Shown piece after piece: positions 7,830 to 15,753 of a stretch of DNA of 64,000 bases. A model generated the notes under the pieces. That model was not told the DNA's origin, did not search any database, and saw only the letters and a list, made by a program, of their open reading frames with translations. The DNA is taken from positions 206,318-270,317 of the forward strand of contig NZ_QLLT01000010.1 in assembly GCF_003259315.1 (NCBI RefSeq), in the 5' to 3' direction. A program made the translations under genes and the position numbers. This DNA is from Kitasatospora sp. SolWspMP-SS2h (GTDB lineage: Bacteria > Actinomycetota > Actinomycetes > Streptomycetales > Streptomycetaceae). Position 1 is the first letter of the stretch. Each line of letters begins with the position of its first letter.

Positions 7830-8828
7830 ATGCCCGTGCCCTTCCGCGCCGTCCACCAGATCGCCCGCCCGAGCGGCCGGCCGACCGCCGACCTGTTCGC
7901 CTTCGTCGACGGCACGCTGCTCGCGCCCGCCGCGGGACAGGTGCTGGTGGAGAACGCCTACCTGTCCGTCGACCCGTACATGCTCGGCCTGATGGGCGGC
8001 GGCGAGGGCGGCTACCCGCTGCACGCCCCGCTGGAGGGGCGGGCGGTGGGGCGGGTGGTGGAGTCCCGTTCGGCGGCGCTGCCGGTGGGCACGCCGGTGC
8101 TGCACCGGCAGGGCTGGCGCACCCACGCGGTGCTGGCGCCCGAGCAGGCGCGGGTGCTGCCCGAGCTGCCGGGCGTGGCGCTGAGTGCGCACCTGGGCGT
8201 GCTGGGCGGCACCGGCCTGTCCGCGTACGTGGGGCTGACCCGGATCGCGCGGCTGAAGCCGGGCGAGGACCTGTTCGTCTCGGCGGCGGCCGGCGGGGTG
8301 GGCACGGCGGCCGGGCAGCTGGCCCGGTTGCTGGGGGCCCGGCGGGTGGTCGGCTCGGCCGGGAGTCCGGCCAAGACCGCCTTCCTGACCGGGGAGCTGG
8401 GCTTCGACGCGGCCTTCGACCACCACGCCGGGCCGGTGGCCGAGCTGCTGGCCGGGGCCGCCCCGGACGGCATCGACGTGTACCTGGACAACGTCGGCGG
8501 CGAGCACCTGGCGGCGGCGATCGGCGCGCTGCGCGAGTTCGGCCGGATCGCCTGGTGCGGGGCGGTCGCCCAGTACGGGGCGGCCGCCGCGCCCGCCGCC
8601 CCGCACAACCTGTTCGACCTGGTGGCCCGCAGCATCCGGCTGGAGGGCTTCCTGGTCCGCCACCACCTGGACGCCCAGGGGGAGTTGTACGCCCTGCTGG
8701 GCCCGCAGCTGCGCTCCGGCCGGGTGCTCGCCGCGGAGACGGTGCTGGACGGCTTCGACCGCACCGTCGAGGCGTTCCTCGGCGTGCTGGCGGGCGCGAA
8801 CACCGGCAAGATGCTGGTGCGGATCTGA
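7830..8828 (+). CDS. MDR/CurA-type NADP-dependent oxidoreductase
   Basis: 332 residues; ATG with GGAG nine bases upstream. It has the medium-chain reductase layout of leukotriene B4 dehydrogenase/curcumin reductase CurA: N-terminal GroES-like domain with the SVDPYMLG motif, then a Rossmann fold with the AAAGGVGTAAGQLARLLGA nucleotide loop around residues 150-170, DVYLDNVGGEHL, and a C-terminal KMLVRI strand. The zinc ligands of alcohol dehydrogenases are absent, as expected for this subfamily. It would reduce activated double bonds of enones or enals with NADPH; the physiological substrate is unknown. It converges on the helicase gene with only seven bases between stops. Confidence 0.9.
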   Translation: MPVPFRAVHQIARPSGRPTADLFAFVDGTLLAPAAGQVLVENAYLSVDPYMLGLMGGGEGGYPLHAPLEGRAVGRVVESRSAALPVGTPVLHRQGWRTHAVLAPEQARVLPELPGVALSAHLGVLGGTGLSAYVGLTRIARLKPGEDLFVSAAAGGVGTAAGQLARLLGARRVVGSAGSPAKTAFLTGELGFDAAFDHHAGPVAELLAGAAPDGIDVYLDNVGGEHLAAAIGALREFGRIAWCGAVAQYGAAAAPAAPHNLFDLVARSIRLEGFLVRHHLDAQGELYALLGPQLRSGRVLAAETVLDGFDRTVEAFLGVLAGANTGKMLVRI

Positions 8829-8835
8829 CATGCCG

Positions 8836-11058
8836 TCAATTCGCCGGTCCGGCCAGCCGCAGCTGCTCGTCCTCGACGATCCGCACCGCGAGCGCCCGGT
8901 CGGAGATGTCGACGGCCTCGGGGGCGGCCTCGGCGAGGTCGCTGCGGCGGGCGTAGTGGTCGAACAACTCGGCCTTGCCCCTGAGCAGTTCGACCAGCCG
9001 CCGGTCCAGGCTGTCGGTGGCGAGCAGCCGGTGCACCCGGACCCGGCGGACCTGGCCCATCCGCTGGGCGCGGGCCACCGCCTGGTCCTCCAAGGTGGGT
9101 GTGAGCTGCGGCTCGCACAGGATCACCACATTGGCGGCCTGGAGGTTGAGGCCGAGCCCGCCGGCCTGGATCTGGCAGAGCAGCACGGCGTGCCCGTCCG
9201 CGCCGGTGAAAGCGTCGACCAGCTCCTGCCGCGCCCCGGCGGGCAGCGATCCGGCGACGGTCCCGGCGACGGCCGCGCCGAGCGCCCCCCGGACGGCGGC
9301 GAGCACCTCCCGGAAGTACGAGAACACCACCACCTTGTGCCCCGACTCGGCGGCCTCGGCGACGAGTTCGCACAGCCGCCGCAGTTTCGCCGAGTGCGCG
9401 GGCGCGGCGTACGCGGCCCGGCGCATCGCCATGAAGTTGCCCTCGGCGACGGCGGCGGCGTACGCGGCCCGGTCCGGCCCGGAGAGCTCGTCCCACTCGT
9501 CGACCCGTACCACGTCCGGGAGTTCGGTGAGCACGTCCTGCTGGTTGCGGCGCAGGTAGGCGGGGGCGACGGCGCGCCGGAAGGCCAGCGGGCCGAGCGC
9601 GCCGAGACCGGCCGGGAGGTCGGCGAGCAGGTCGGGCTGGAGGTGGCCGATCAGGGTGCGGAACTCCTCGACCCGGTTCTCCATCGGGGTGCCGGTCAGG
9701 AACAGCACGTGCCCGGTGCGGGCGGCCCACTCGGCGACCAGCCGGGTGCGGCGGGCGGCCGGGTTCTTCACGAAGTGCGCCTCGTCGACGACCAGCGCGT
9801 CCACCGGGTCGGCGGCCAGGGTGCGCAGCGACTCGTAGGTGGCCACCAGCACGCCGCCGCCCGCCAGCCAGCGCTCCCGGGCGGCCTCCCGGCCGGGGCC
9901 GTGGTAGCGGTGCGGGGTGAGCACCGTCCGTTCGGCGGTCTCCCGCTGCCAGTTGACCAGCACCGAGGCCGGGCAGACCACCAGGAAGCGGCGCGGCGCC
10001 CCGTCGGCGGCCAGGTGGGCGAGCACGGCCAGCGCCTGTACGGTCTTGCCCAGGCCCATCTCGTCGCCGATCACCACCTTCCGGCGGGCCAGCGCGAACC
10101 GGGCGCCGAACGCCTGGTAGCCGCGGAGCGAGACGGTGCAGCCCCGGTCGTCGAAGGGCTGGGCGCGGACCTGCTCGGCCAGGCCGTCGGGCAGGTGGCC
10201 CTCGGCGGCGGCCCGGCCGTCGGTGGCGGTCGGACCGGCCAGCCGGCCCTCCTCGGCGAGCACCGCCAGCTCGGCGTAGAACTCGGCGGCCCGGTGCTCG
10301 AACTCGACCCAGACCTCGACCTCCCCCGCGGGCGGGCGCAGCAGGTCCGCGGACGCCTGGGCGAACCGCAGCGCCACCCCGTCCGCCTCGGCCCGCTCCC
10401 CCTCCCGCGCCAGCGACTCGACCGCCCGCCGGGCCCGTTCGCGCTTCTCCGCGCCGACCAGCAGCCCGCGCAGCCGGCCCCGGGCGTACTTCGCCTCGGC
10501 GAGCGGGGCCCGGTAGCGGTCGTCCAGGTCGGCGGCCTCGGCGGCGGCCCGCCGGGCGGCGGGCCCGGCCAGCACCAGCCGGTGCAGGGCGGTGACCAGC
10601 GCGGTGGTCGCCGCGTCGGGGTGCGCCGGGTCGAGGCGGACGGCGGTGCCCTCCCGCACGGCGGCGGCGATCTGCCCGGCGGCGCCCAGCAGGTGGGCGG
10701 CGGTGGGGCCGCCGATGCCGGGGACGCGCAGCAGGTCCTGCCGGGTCGCGTCGTGCACCGCCGCGACGGTGGGGTAGCCGGCGGCGCGCAGGGCGCCGGT
10801 CTGCAACCGCCCCTCGGTGACGTCCTTGAGCCGCTCGACCGGGATCGCCGCCAGCTCGGCCCGCACCAGCCGCTCGAAGACCAGCCCGTGGGCCCGCGCC
10901 ACCTCGGCGACCGCCGCCGCGTGGTCCGCGACCAGCGCCCGCGCCGCCGCCCGCTGCCGCCCGGCCACCGCGAGGACCTCCCTGGCCCACCGCCCGCTCC
11001 GTCCCGCCACCCGCCGCTCCTCCGCGCTCACCACTCGCCCGGCCGCCCATCCTGGCAC
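8836..11058 (-). CDS. SNF2-family helicase-like ATPase with helix-hairpin-helix
   Basis: 740 residues. An N-terminal region contains a helix-hairpin-helix at about residues 109-124 (LLRVPGIGGPTAAHLL), a non-specific DNA-binding element. The SNF2 motor follows: Walker A GDEMGLGKT (331-339), Walker B DEAH (425-428), motif III LFLTGTPMEN, and in the second RecA lobe LLCQIQAGGLGLNLQ and the Arg-finger motif QAVARAQRMGQ. It is predicted to be a dsDNA translocase acting in repair or remodelling. No SWIM zinc domain is seen, unlike many bacterial SNF2 proteins. The GTG at 11058 is the longest start; GTG codons at 11034 and 11031 are equally possible. It is convergent with the MDR gene and co-oriented with nothing obvious. 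Confidence 0.9.
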   Translation of the reverse strand: MPGWAAGRVVSAEERRVAGRSGRWAREVLAVAGRQRAAARALVADHAAAVAEVARAHGLVFERLVRAELAAIPVERLKDVTEGRLQTGALRAAGYPTVAAVHDATRQDLLRVPGIGGPTAAHLLGAAGQIAAAVREGTAVRLDPAHPDAATTALVTALHRLVLAGPAARRAAAEAADLDDRYRAPLAEAKYARGRLRGLLVGAEKRERARRAVESLAREGERAEADGVALRFAQASADLLRPPAGEVEVWVEFEHRAAEFYAELAVLAEEGRLAGPTATDGRAAAEGHLPDGLAEQVRAQPFDDRGCTVSLRGYQAFGARFALARRKVVIGDEMGLGKTVQALAVLAHLAADGAPRRFLVVCPASVLVNWQRETAERTVLTPHRYHGPGREAARERWLAGGGVLVATYESLRTLAADPVDALVVDEAHFVKNPAARRTRLVAEWAARTGHVLFLTGTPMENRVEEFRTLIGHLQPDLLADLPAGLGALGPLAFRRAVAPAYLRRNQQDVLTELPDVVRVDEWDELSGPDRAAYAAAVAEGNFMAMRRAAYAAPAHSAKLRRLCELVAEAAESGHKVVVFSYFREVLAAVRGALGAAVAGTVAGSLPAGARQELVDAFTGADGHAVLLCQIQAGGLGLNLQAANVVILCEPQLTPTLEDQAVARAQRMGQVRRVRVHRLLATDSLDRRLVELLRGKAELFDHYARRSDLAEAAPEAVDISDRALAVRIVEDEQLRLAGPAN

Positions 11059-11107
11059 CCGCCACCGTCGCCCGGAGCGGCGGCGGGGGGCCGGGGCCGG
11101 GCGGGGG

Positions 11108-12355
11108 TCACGGGCGGCCGGGCGCGGGGGCCGGGGCGGGGCGCGGGGCGCGCGGGCGGCGGGGCAGCAGGAACGGGGTGCCGAGCATGAGCAGGCCAGC
11201 GGTGGCGAGGGCGGTGCGGGGGCCGGTGGCGTGCGCGAGCAGGCCGCCGAGGGCGGTGAGCGCGGCGGTGGCGGCCTGTTGGCCGATCGACCAGGCGGTC
11301 AGGGTGCGGGCCAGCAGGTGGGCGGGGGTGCGTTCGAGGCGGTGGGTGGCGAGCACGGGGGTGTAGAGGCTCATGTGGACGATGATCGCCAGCTCGACGG
11401 CGATCACGGTGAGCAGTCCGGGCAGACCCGGGCGGACGAACACCAGGCCGATCAGCCAGACGGCGCGCAGGGTGCCGACGGTCCGGAAGACCGCGGGGCG
11501 GCCGTAGCGGGCCACCACCCGGTGGGCCAGCCGGGAGCCGAGCAGGCCGCCGAGGCAGGGGGCGGCGAAGGCGAGGGCGTACTGCCAAGGGGGGAAAGCG
11601 AGTTGGCGCAGCAGCAGGACGGCGAGCAGCGGTTCGGTGGCCATGATCAGGCCGGAGACCAGCAGGTTGTTGAGGTACAGCGCCCGCAGTTCGGGGTCGC
11701 CCAGCAGGTGCCGCCAGCCGTCGAGCACCCCGCCTGCCCGGACCGGGCCGGGGCCGCCGGGCCGGGGCGGCGGCGGCTCCTCCCGGCCACCGATCGCGGC
11801 GATGCCGAGCGCGGAGAGCAGGTAGCTGACCGCGTCGGCCAGCACGGTGACGACCGGCCCGAACGCCCCGATCGCGGCCCCGCCGAGCGGCGGGCCGATC
11901 GCGATCGAGCTCCAGTTGGTCGACTCCAGGCGGGAGTTGGCCACCAGCAGGTCCTCCGGCCGGACCAGCGCCTTGAGATGGGCGCCACCGGCCGCGTTGA
12001 ACGCGATCTTCGCGGCGGCGACCACCACCGAGACCAGCAGCAACTGGCCGAACCCGAGCAGGCCGAGCGCGTACGCCGCCGGAACGCTCGCCATCGCCGC
12101 GCACCGCGCCAGGTCCGCCGCCACCATCACCGGCCGCTTGCGCCGGAACTCCACCCGGGGCGCCAACGGCACCGCGACCAGCGCCCCCACCGCCGGCCCC
12201 ACCGCCGACAGCACCGACACCTCGGCGGGCCCGGCGTGCAGCACCAGCACCGCGATCAGCGGCAGCGCCCCGAACCCCAGCCCGGACCCGTACGCACTGA
12301 CCGCGTACGCCGCCCACAGCCAGCCGAACCGCCGCCCCAGCGCTCTCCTGCCCAC
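11108..12355 (-). CDS. MFS transporter (MFS_3 / enterobactin-exporter type)
   Basis: About 415 residues with roughly twelve hydrophobic segments, starting with LGRRFGWLWAAYAVSAYGSG and including the MFS motif A region RVEFRRKRPVMVAADLARC after segment 2 and LESTNWSSIAIGPPLGG in segment 5. This is the pattern of MFS_3 family exporters such as EntS. The start is uncertain: GTG at 12355 places the first membrane helix at the usual distance, while GTG at 12382 and 12379 or TTG at 12430 would add a Ser/Gly-rich leader. The C-terminus is Pro/Ala-rich and ends just 49 bases past the helicase start. Substrate unknown. Confidence 0.85.
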   Translation of the reverse strand: MGRRALGRRFGWLWAAYAVSAYGSGLGFGALPLIAVLVLHAGPAEVSVLSAVGPAVGALVAVPLAPRVEFRRKRPVMVAADLARCAAMASVPAAYALGLLGFGQLLLVSVVVAAAKIAFNAAGGAHLKALVRPEDLLVANSRLESTNWSSIAIGPPLGGAAIGAFGPVVTVLADAVSYLLSALGIAAIGGREEPPPPRPGGPGPVRAGGVLDGWRHLLGDPELRALYLNNLLVSGLIMATEPLLAVLLLRQLAFPPWQYALAFAAPCLGGLLGSRLAHRVVARYGRPAVFRTVGTLRAVWLIGLVFVRPGLPGLLTVIAVELAIIVHMSLYTPVLATHRLERTPAHLLARTLTAWSIGQQAATAALTALGGLLAHATGPRTALATAGLLMLGTPFLLPRRPRAPRPAPAPAPGRP

Positions 12356-12597
12356 CCGGCCGCCCCCCGTCGCACACACCACCGTTGACCGGGGAGAGCC
12401 AAGCAAGCGGGACAACCGCAGGTCAAACAACCACCACGCGCCCCCTCCACAACCAGTCGTTGTCCCCAGGGGCGGTCGAGGGCCGGATCCGCACGAACGC
12501 CCCCCGGTGACTTCTCGTCACGTTCCCCTCCCGGCGCGCAACCGCCTGCGGCCGGCCCGGACCGCACGCACCCGCCGCGCACCGAGGGAGAAGCGCC

Positions 12598-13089
12598 GTG
12601 GTCACGCCGGAACGAGTCCTCCACCCCGACCGCTCGGCACTGGGCCTCCTCGGCTACCAGCTGCGCGAACTCCGCAAACAGCGCGGCCCCTCCCCCACGG
12701 TGCTCGCCGACGAACTCCGGCACGGGAAGACCGTGATCGCCGACGTGGAGACGGCGGACCGGCCGATCCCGCTCGAACTGCCGGCCGAGCTGGACCGGCT
12801 CTTCCAGACCGACGGCCTGTTCGCCCACCCGTTCGACCTCTCGCTCCGGGAGAGCTTCCCCGACCGGTCGCGGCGGTGCATGGAACTCGAACGGCTCGCC
12901 TGCGAGATCCGCGAGTACACCTCGGGGACGTTCCCCGGCCTGCGGCAGGACGACGACTACGGCCTGGCGCTGATCCGGCTCGGCAACCCGCGCACCCACG
13001 CCGCCCGGCACCGGTGCTCGACCCGCTGCGGCGACCGCGTCCGGGCGGCCCGCGGCTGCGCCGGGAAGCGCGCGGCGGAACAGGACTGA
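12598..13089 (+). CDS. Truncated XRE / DUF5753-type regulator
   Basis: 163 residues from a GTG with GAGGGAG seven bases upstream. Residues 15-80 match the XRE helix-turn-helix of the large actinomycete XRE-DUF5753 family (LGYQLRELRKQRGPSPTVLA), followed by the start of the DUF5753 domain (MELERLACEIREYTSGTFPG, then LRQDDDYGLALIRLGNP). Full-length relatives are about 270-290 residues; here the sequence turns into an Arg/Ala/Cys-rich tail after about residue 130 and stops, so most of DUF5753 is missing. The helix-turn-helix is also divergent in its recognition helix. It may be a decaying gene or a short repressor. Family members usually sit beside a DUF397 gene, which is absent here. Confidence 0.6.
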   Translation: MVTPERVLHPDRSALGLLGYQLRELRKQRGPSPTVLADELRHGKTVIADVETADRPIPLELPAELDRLFQTDGLFAHPFDLSLRESFPDRSRRCMELERLACEIREYTSGTFPGLRQDDDYGLALIRLGNPRTHAARHRCSTRCGDRVRAARGCAGKRAAEQD

Positions 13090-13103
13090 CGGTCCGTCGG
13101 GGA

Positions 13104-13152
13104 GGGAGCGCGGGACCCCGGCCGGCCCGCAGGCCGACCGGGGTCCGCTCCC
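13104..13152. terminator. Bidirectional terminator between the truncated XRE gene and gap
   Basis: Inverted repeat GGGAGC + GGACCCCGG pairing with CCGGGGTCC + GCTCCC, interrupted by a three-base bulge on the left, with a 16-base loop. It lies between convergent genes (stops at 13089 and 13169). Confidence 0.65.
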
Positions 13153-13168
13153 GCCGTCCGCCGTCGCG

Positions 13169-14602
13169 TCAGTGCGCGGCCGGGAAGGTCGGGTACTCGA
13201 CGCCGGAGACGTGCTGGACGACCCGGACGACCTGGCAGGAGTAGCCGAACTCGTTGTCGTACCACAGGTACAGGATCGCGTTGTCGCCCTCGACCTTGGT
13301 CGCGCCCGCGTCCACGATCGAGGCGTGCCGGGAGCCGATGAAGTCGCTGGAGACCGCGTCGGGCGAGTCGATGAAGTCGATCTGCCGCTTGAGCGGGGAG
13401 GTCAGCGAGACGTCCCGCAGGTGGTCGAGGACCTCCTCGCGGGTGGCCTCGCGGGCCAGTTGGAGGTTGAGGATGGCGATCGAGACGTCCGGCACGGGGA
13501 CGCGGATCGAGCTGCCGGTGATCTTCGCCTTGAGGTCCGGGAGCGCCTTGGCGACGGCGGAGGCGGCGCCGGTCTCGGTGATCACCATGTTGAGCGGCGC
13601 GGAGCGGCCCCGGCGGTCGGCCTTGTGGTAGTTGTCCAGCAGGTTCTGGTCGTTGGTGAACGAGTGGACGGTCTCCACGTGGCCGCGCAGCACGCCGTAC
13701 GCCTCGTCCATCGCCTTGAGCGGCGGCACGATCGCGTTGGTGGTGCAGGACGCGCAGGAGATGATCCGCTCGTCCGGCTTGACGGTGTCGTGGTTGACGC
13801 CGTGCACGACGTTCGGGACGTCGCCCTTGCCCGGGGCGGTCAGCACGACCTTGGCGATGCCGGGGCGCAGGTGCTTGGACAGGCCCTCGCGGTCGCGCCA
13901 GCGGCCGGTGTTGTCGATCAGGATGGCGTCGTCGATGCCGTACGCGGTGTAGTCCACCTCGCTCGGATCGTTCGAGTAGATCACCTGGATCGCGTTGCCG
14001 TTGGCGACGATGGTGTTGGTCGCCTCGTCCACGGTGATGGTGCCCTGGAACTGGCCGTGGATGGAGTCGCGGCGCAGCAGCGAGGCGCGCTTGACCAGGT
14101 CGTCGCCGCCGCCGTCGCGCACCACGATGGCGCGCAGCCGCAGGCCGCCGGCCTTCTCGACCAGCAGGCGGGCCAGCAGGCGGCCGATCCGGCCGAAGCC
14201 GTACAGCACCACGTCGCGCGGGGCCTGCCGCTCGATCTTGTGGGCGCCGGTCGCACCCGACACCGCCTCGGCGGTGAACTCCGCCACGGACAGGCCGCGG
14301 TCGTCGGCGCGGTGGGCGGCGACGAGCAGGCCGAGGTCGATCTGGGACGGGCCGAGGTCGAGCGAGGAGAGAGCCCGGAGGAAGGGGAAGGTCTCGGTGA
14401 TCGAGAGTTCCTCGCCGGATATCTGGCGGGCGAAGCGGTGCGTCTTCAGGATGCTGACCACCGACTTGTTCACCAGGGAGCGGCTGTGCAGCAGGACGGT
14501 GACGTCCCGCTCGCGGTGGAGCCGTCCGATGATCGGGATCATCGTCTCCGCGAGCTCCTCGCGGTTCTTCCAGTCCGTGAACACGTCGTCGTTGACAGTC
14601 AC
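13169..14602 (-). CDS. gap: Glyceraldehyde-3-phosphate dehydrogenase, long form
   Basis: 477 residues, well above the usual 330-340. A helical extension of about 125 residues (MTVNDDVFTDWKNREELAET onward) precedes a normal GAPDH: nucleotide loop YGFGRIGRLLAR, catalytic site SCASCTTN (nucleophile Cys; the usual first Asn is Cys here), the HSFTNDQN and RRGRSAPLN phosphate/ribose region, and C-terminal WYDNEFGYS. Long GAPDHs of this kind occur in streptomycetes beside a normal-length paralogue; whether this one works in glycolysis or gluconeogenesis cannot be read from sequence. The start is GTG at 14602 with only a weak ribosome site. Transcribed alone; its promoter must lie in the 409-base gap shared with the EF-hand gene. 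Confidence 0.92.
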   Translation of the reverse strand: MTVNDDVFTDWKNREELAETMIPIIGRLHRERDVTVLLHSRSLVNKSVVSILKTHRFARQISGEELSITETFPFLRALSSLDLGPSQIDLGLLVAAHRADDRGLSVAEFTAEAVSGATGAHKIERQAPRDVVLYGFGRIGRLLARLLVEKAGGLRLRAIVVRDGGGDDLVKRASLLRRDSIHGQFQGTITVDEATNTIVANGNAIQVIYSNDPSEVDYTAYGIDDAILIDNTGRWRDREGLSKHLRPGIAKVVLTAPGKGDVPNVVHGVNHDTVKPDERIISCASCTTNAIVPPLKAMDEAYGVLRGHVETVHSFTNDQNLLDNYHKADRRGRSAPLNMVITETGAASAVAKALPDLKAKITGSSIRVPVPDVSIAILNLQLAREATREEVLDHLRDVSLTSPLKRQIDFIDSPDAVSSDFIGSRHASIVDAGATKVEGDNAILYLWYDNEFGYSCQVVRVVQHVSGVEYPTFPAAH

Positions 14603-15011
14603 AATTCAACTTTCGGGGGTGGGCCGAGCTGAGGGTCGGCCGGTTCTGAGGGTTGGCCGAGCTAAGGCGCGCCCCATGCTAGCTTCGGCCCCCGCGCCCG
14701 CCCGGGGCCGCTCCCCCCGGCCGCCCGCGCCCGTCCGCCCCCGGGCGGCCCGCCGGGCGTGACGGCCGCCACACCGCCCTCCGGCGGCGGCCGGCCGGAC
14801 CGGACGGACCACCGGACATGACGGCCCGTCAGGCGCCGCCCGGACGGTCACAAGACGTGACAATAATCACTTGGGTAACATTAGTCACTCCCGTGAGTGA
14901 CGAGCGGTCAGTTTTCGGGACAACGGGCCCGGTTTACCGGCAGAGTAGGAGTTCCCGGCCGAGGCCAGGCCGCGCAGGTCGGGCCCGCCGCGAGCGACGG
15001 GACGACTACCC
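14603..15011. other. Divergent promoter region between GAPDH and EF-hand genes
   Basis: No gene. The half next to GAPDH (14680-14800) is C/G-rich and featureless apart from short GC palindromes. The half next to the EF-hand gene (14840-14910) has a clear local drop in G+C and a cluster of GTCAC/GTGAC half-sites, annotated separately. Confidence 0.5.
14847..14901. promoter_or_regulatory. Cluster of GTCAC/GTGAC half-sites (putative operator)
   Basis: GTCAC-N5-GTGAC at 14847-14861 is followed by ATCAC at 14866 and by a perfect 7-bp-arm inverted repeat GTCACTC-CCGT-GAGTGAC at 14884-14901. The elements sit 110-165 bases upstream of the EF-hand start in an A+T-richer patch. A dimeric regulator binding two adjacent sites is the simplest reading; the protein is unknown. 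Confidence 0.5.
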
Positions 15012-15542
15012 ATGGGACATGAGGCCTTCCAGCGGGCCGCACTGGTGTTCACCCTGTTCGACACCAACGGGAACGGGGTGCTCGACGTCGAGGACTTCGA
15101 CCTGATGACGGAGCGGCTGCTGACCGTGGCCGACGACTCGCCGATCGCCGACCGGCAGGCGCTCGCCGACAGCCTCAGCCGCTACTGGCAGGTGCTGGCG
15201 GAGACGCTGGACACCAACCGGGACGGACTGATCAGCCCGGAGGAGTTCCGGGGCTTCGTGCTCAACACCGAGCTGTTCGGCGCCACCGCCGCAGCCTTCG
15301 CCGACGCGCTGGCCGTCCTCGGCGACCCGGACGGGGACGGCCTGATCGAACGGCCCCGGTTCCTCTCCCTGATGACCGCGATCGGCTTCGAGAAGCCCAA
15401 CATCGAGTCGCTGTTCGACGCCTTCGGGCCGGACGCCGAGGACCGGATCACCGTCGGCGTGTGGGCCGAGGGCATCCGCGACTACTACTCGCCCGAGAAG
15501 ATCGGCATCCCGGGCGACCAGCTGGTCCCGGAGACCTTCTGA
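15012..15542 (+). CDS. EF-hand calcium-binding protein
   Basis: 176 residues. Two canonical EF-hand loops are visible, DTNGNGVLDVED at residues 17-28 and DTNRDGLISPEE at 67-78. A third, DPDGDGLIERPR at 105-116, has Arg in place of the twelfth-position Glu, and a fourth around residue 144 (GPDAEDRITVGVW) is degenerate. The helices between loops and the overall size match bacterial calerythrin/CabD-like sarcoplasmic-type calcium-binding proteins of streptomycetes. No signal peptide, so probably a cytosolic calcium buffer or sensor. It is followed by a strong hairpin, so it is likely monocistronic. The GTCAC-rich region upstream is a candidate control site. Confidence 0.9.
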   Translation: MGHEAFQRAALVFTLFDTNGNGVLDVEDFDLMTERLLTVADDSPIADRQALADSLSRYWQVLAETLDTNRDGLISPEEFRGFVLNTELFGATAAAFADALAVLGDPDGDGLIERPRFLSLMTAIGFEKPNIESLFDAFGPDAEDRITVGVWAEGIRDYYSPEKIGIPGDQLVPETF

Positions 15543-15647
15543 CCCGACCCGCCGCCCCGGCACCGGAACGTCCCCTCCGACACCGGAACCGTCCGCACCG
15601 GAACCCTCCGCACCGACGCCGGCCCCGCCGGCGCCGGCGCCAGTCGT

Positions 15648-15700
15648 GCCGCCGTCCGGCCGGGTACTCGGCACCCCCGAGTGCCCGGCCGGACGGCGGC
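15648..15700 (+). terminator. 24-bp hairpin between the EF-hand gene and the dehydrogenase-like operon
   Basis: A 17-bp perfect stem (15648-15664 with 15684-15700), one T-G wobble and six more pairs (ACTCGG/CCGAGT) around the five-base loop CACCC. It begins 106 bases after the EF-hand stop and ends 53 bases before the next start codon. It is therefore a terminator for the first gene or an attenuator in the leader of the next operon. Two 15-bp direct repeats GAACCSTCCGCACCG precede it. Confidence 0.7.
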
Positions 15701-15753
15701 CGGAACCACCCGGCCGCCGACGCCTCCCGCACCACCTCCCAAGGAGCCCCGCA

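Noticed and set aside
12256..13011. Minus-strand 251-codon frame over the truncated XRE gene
   Set aside because: Runs across the MFS gene's upstream region and the XRE gene; no domain, no ribosome site, and the plus frame shows a helix-turn-helix.
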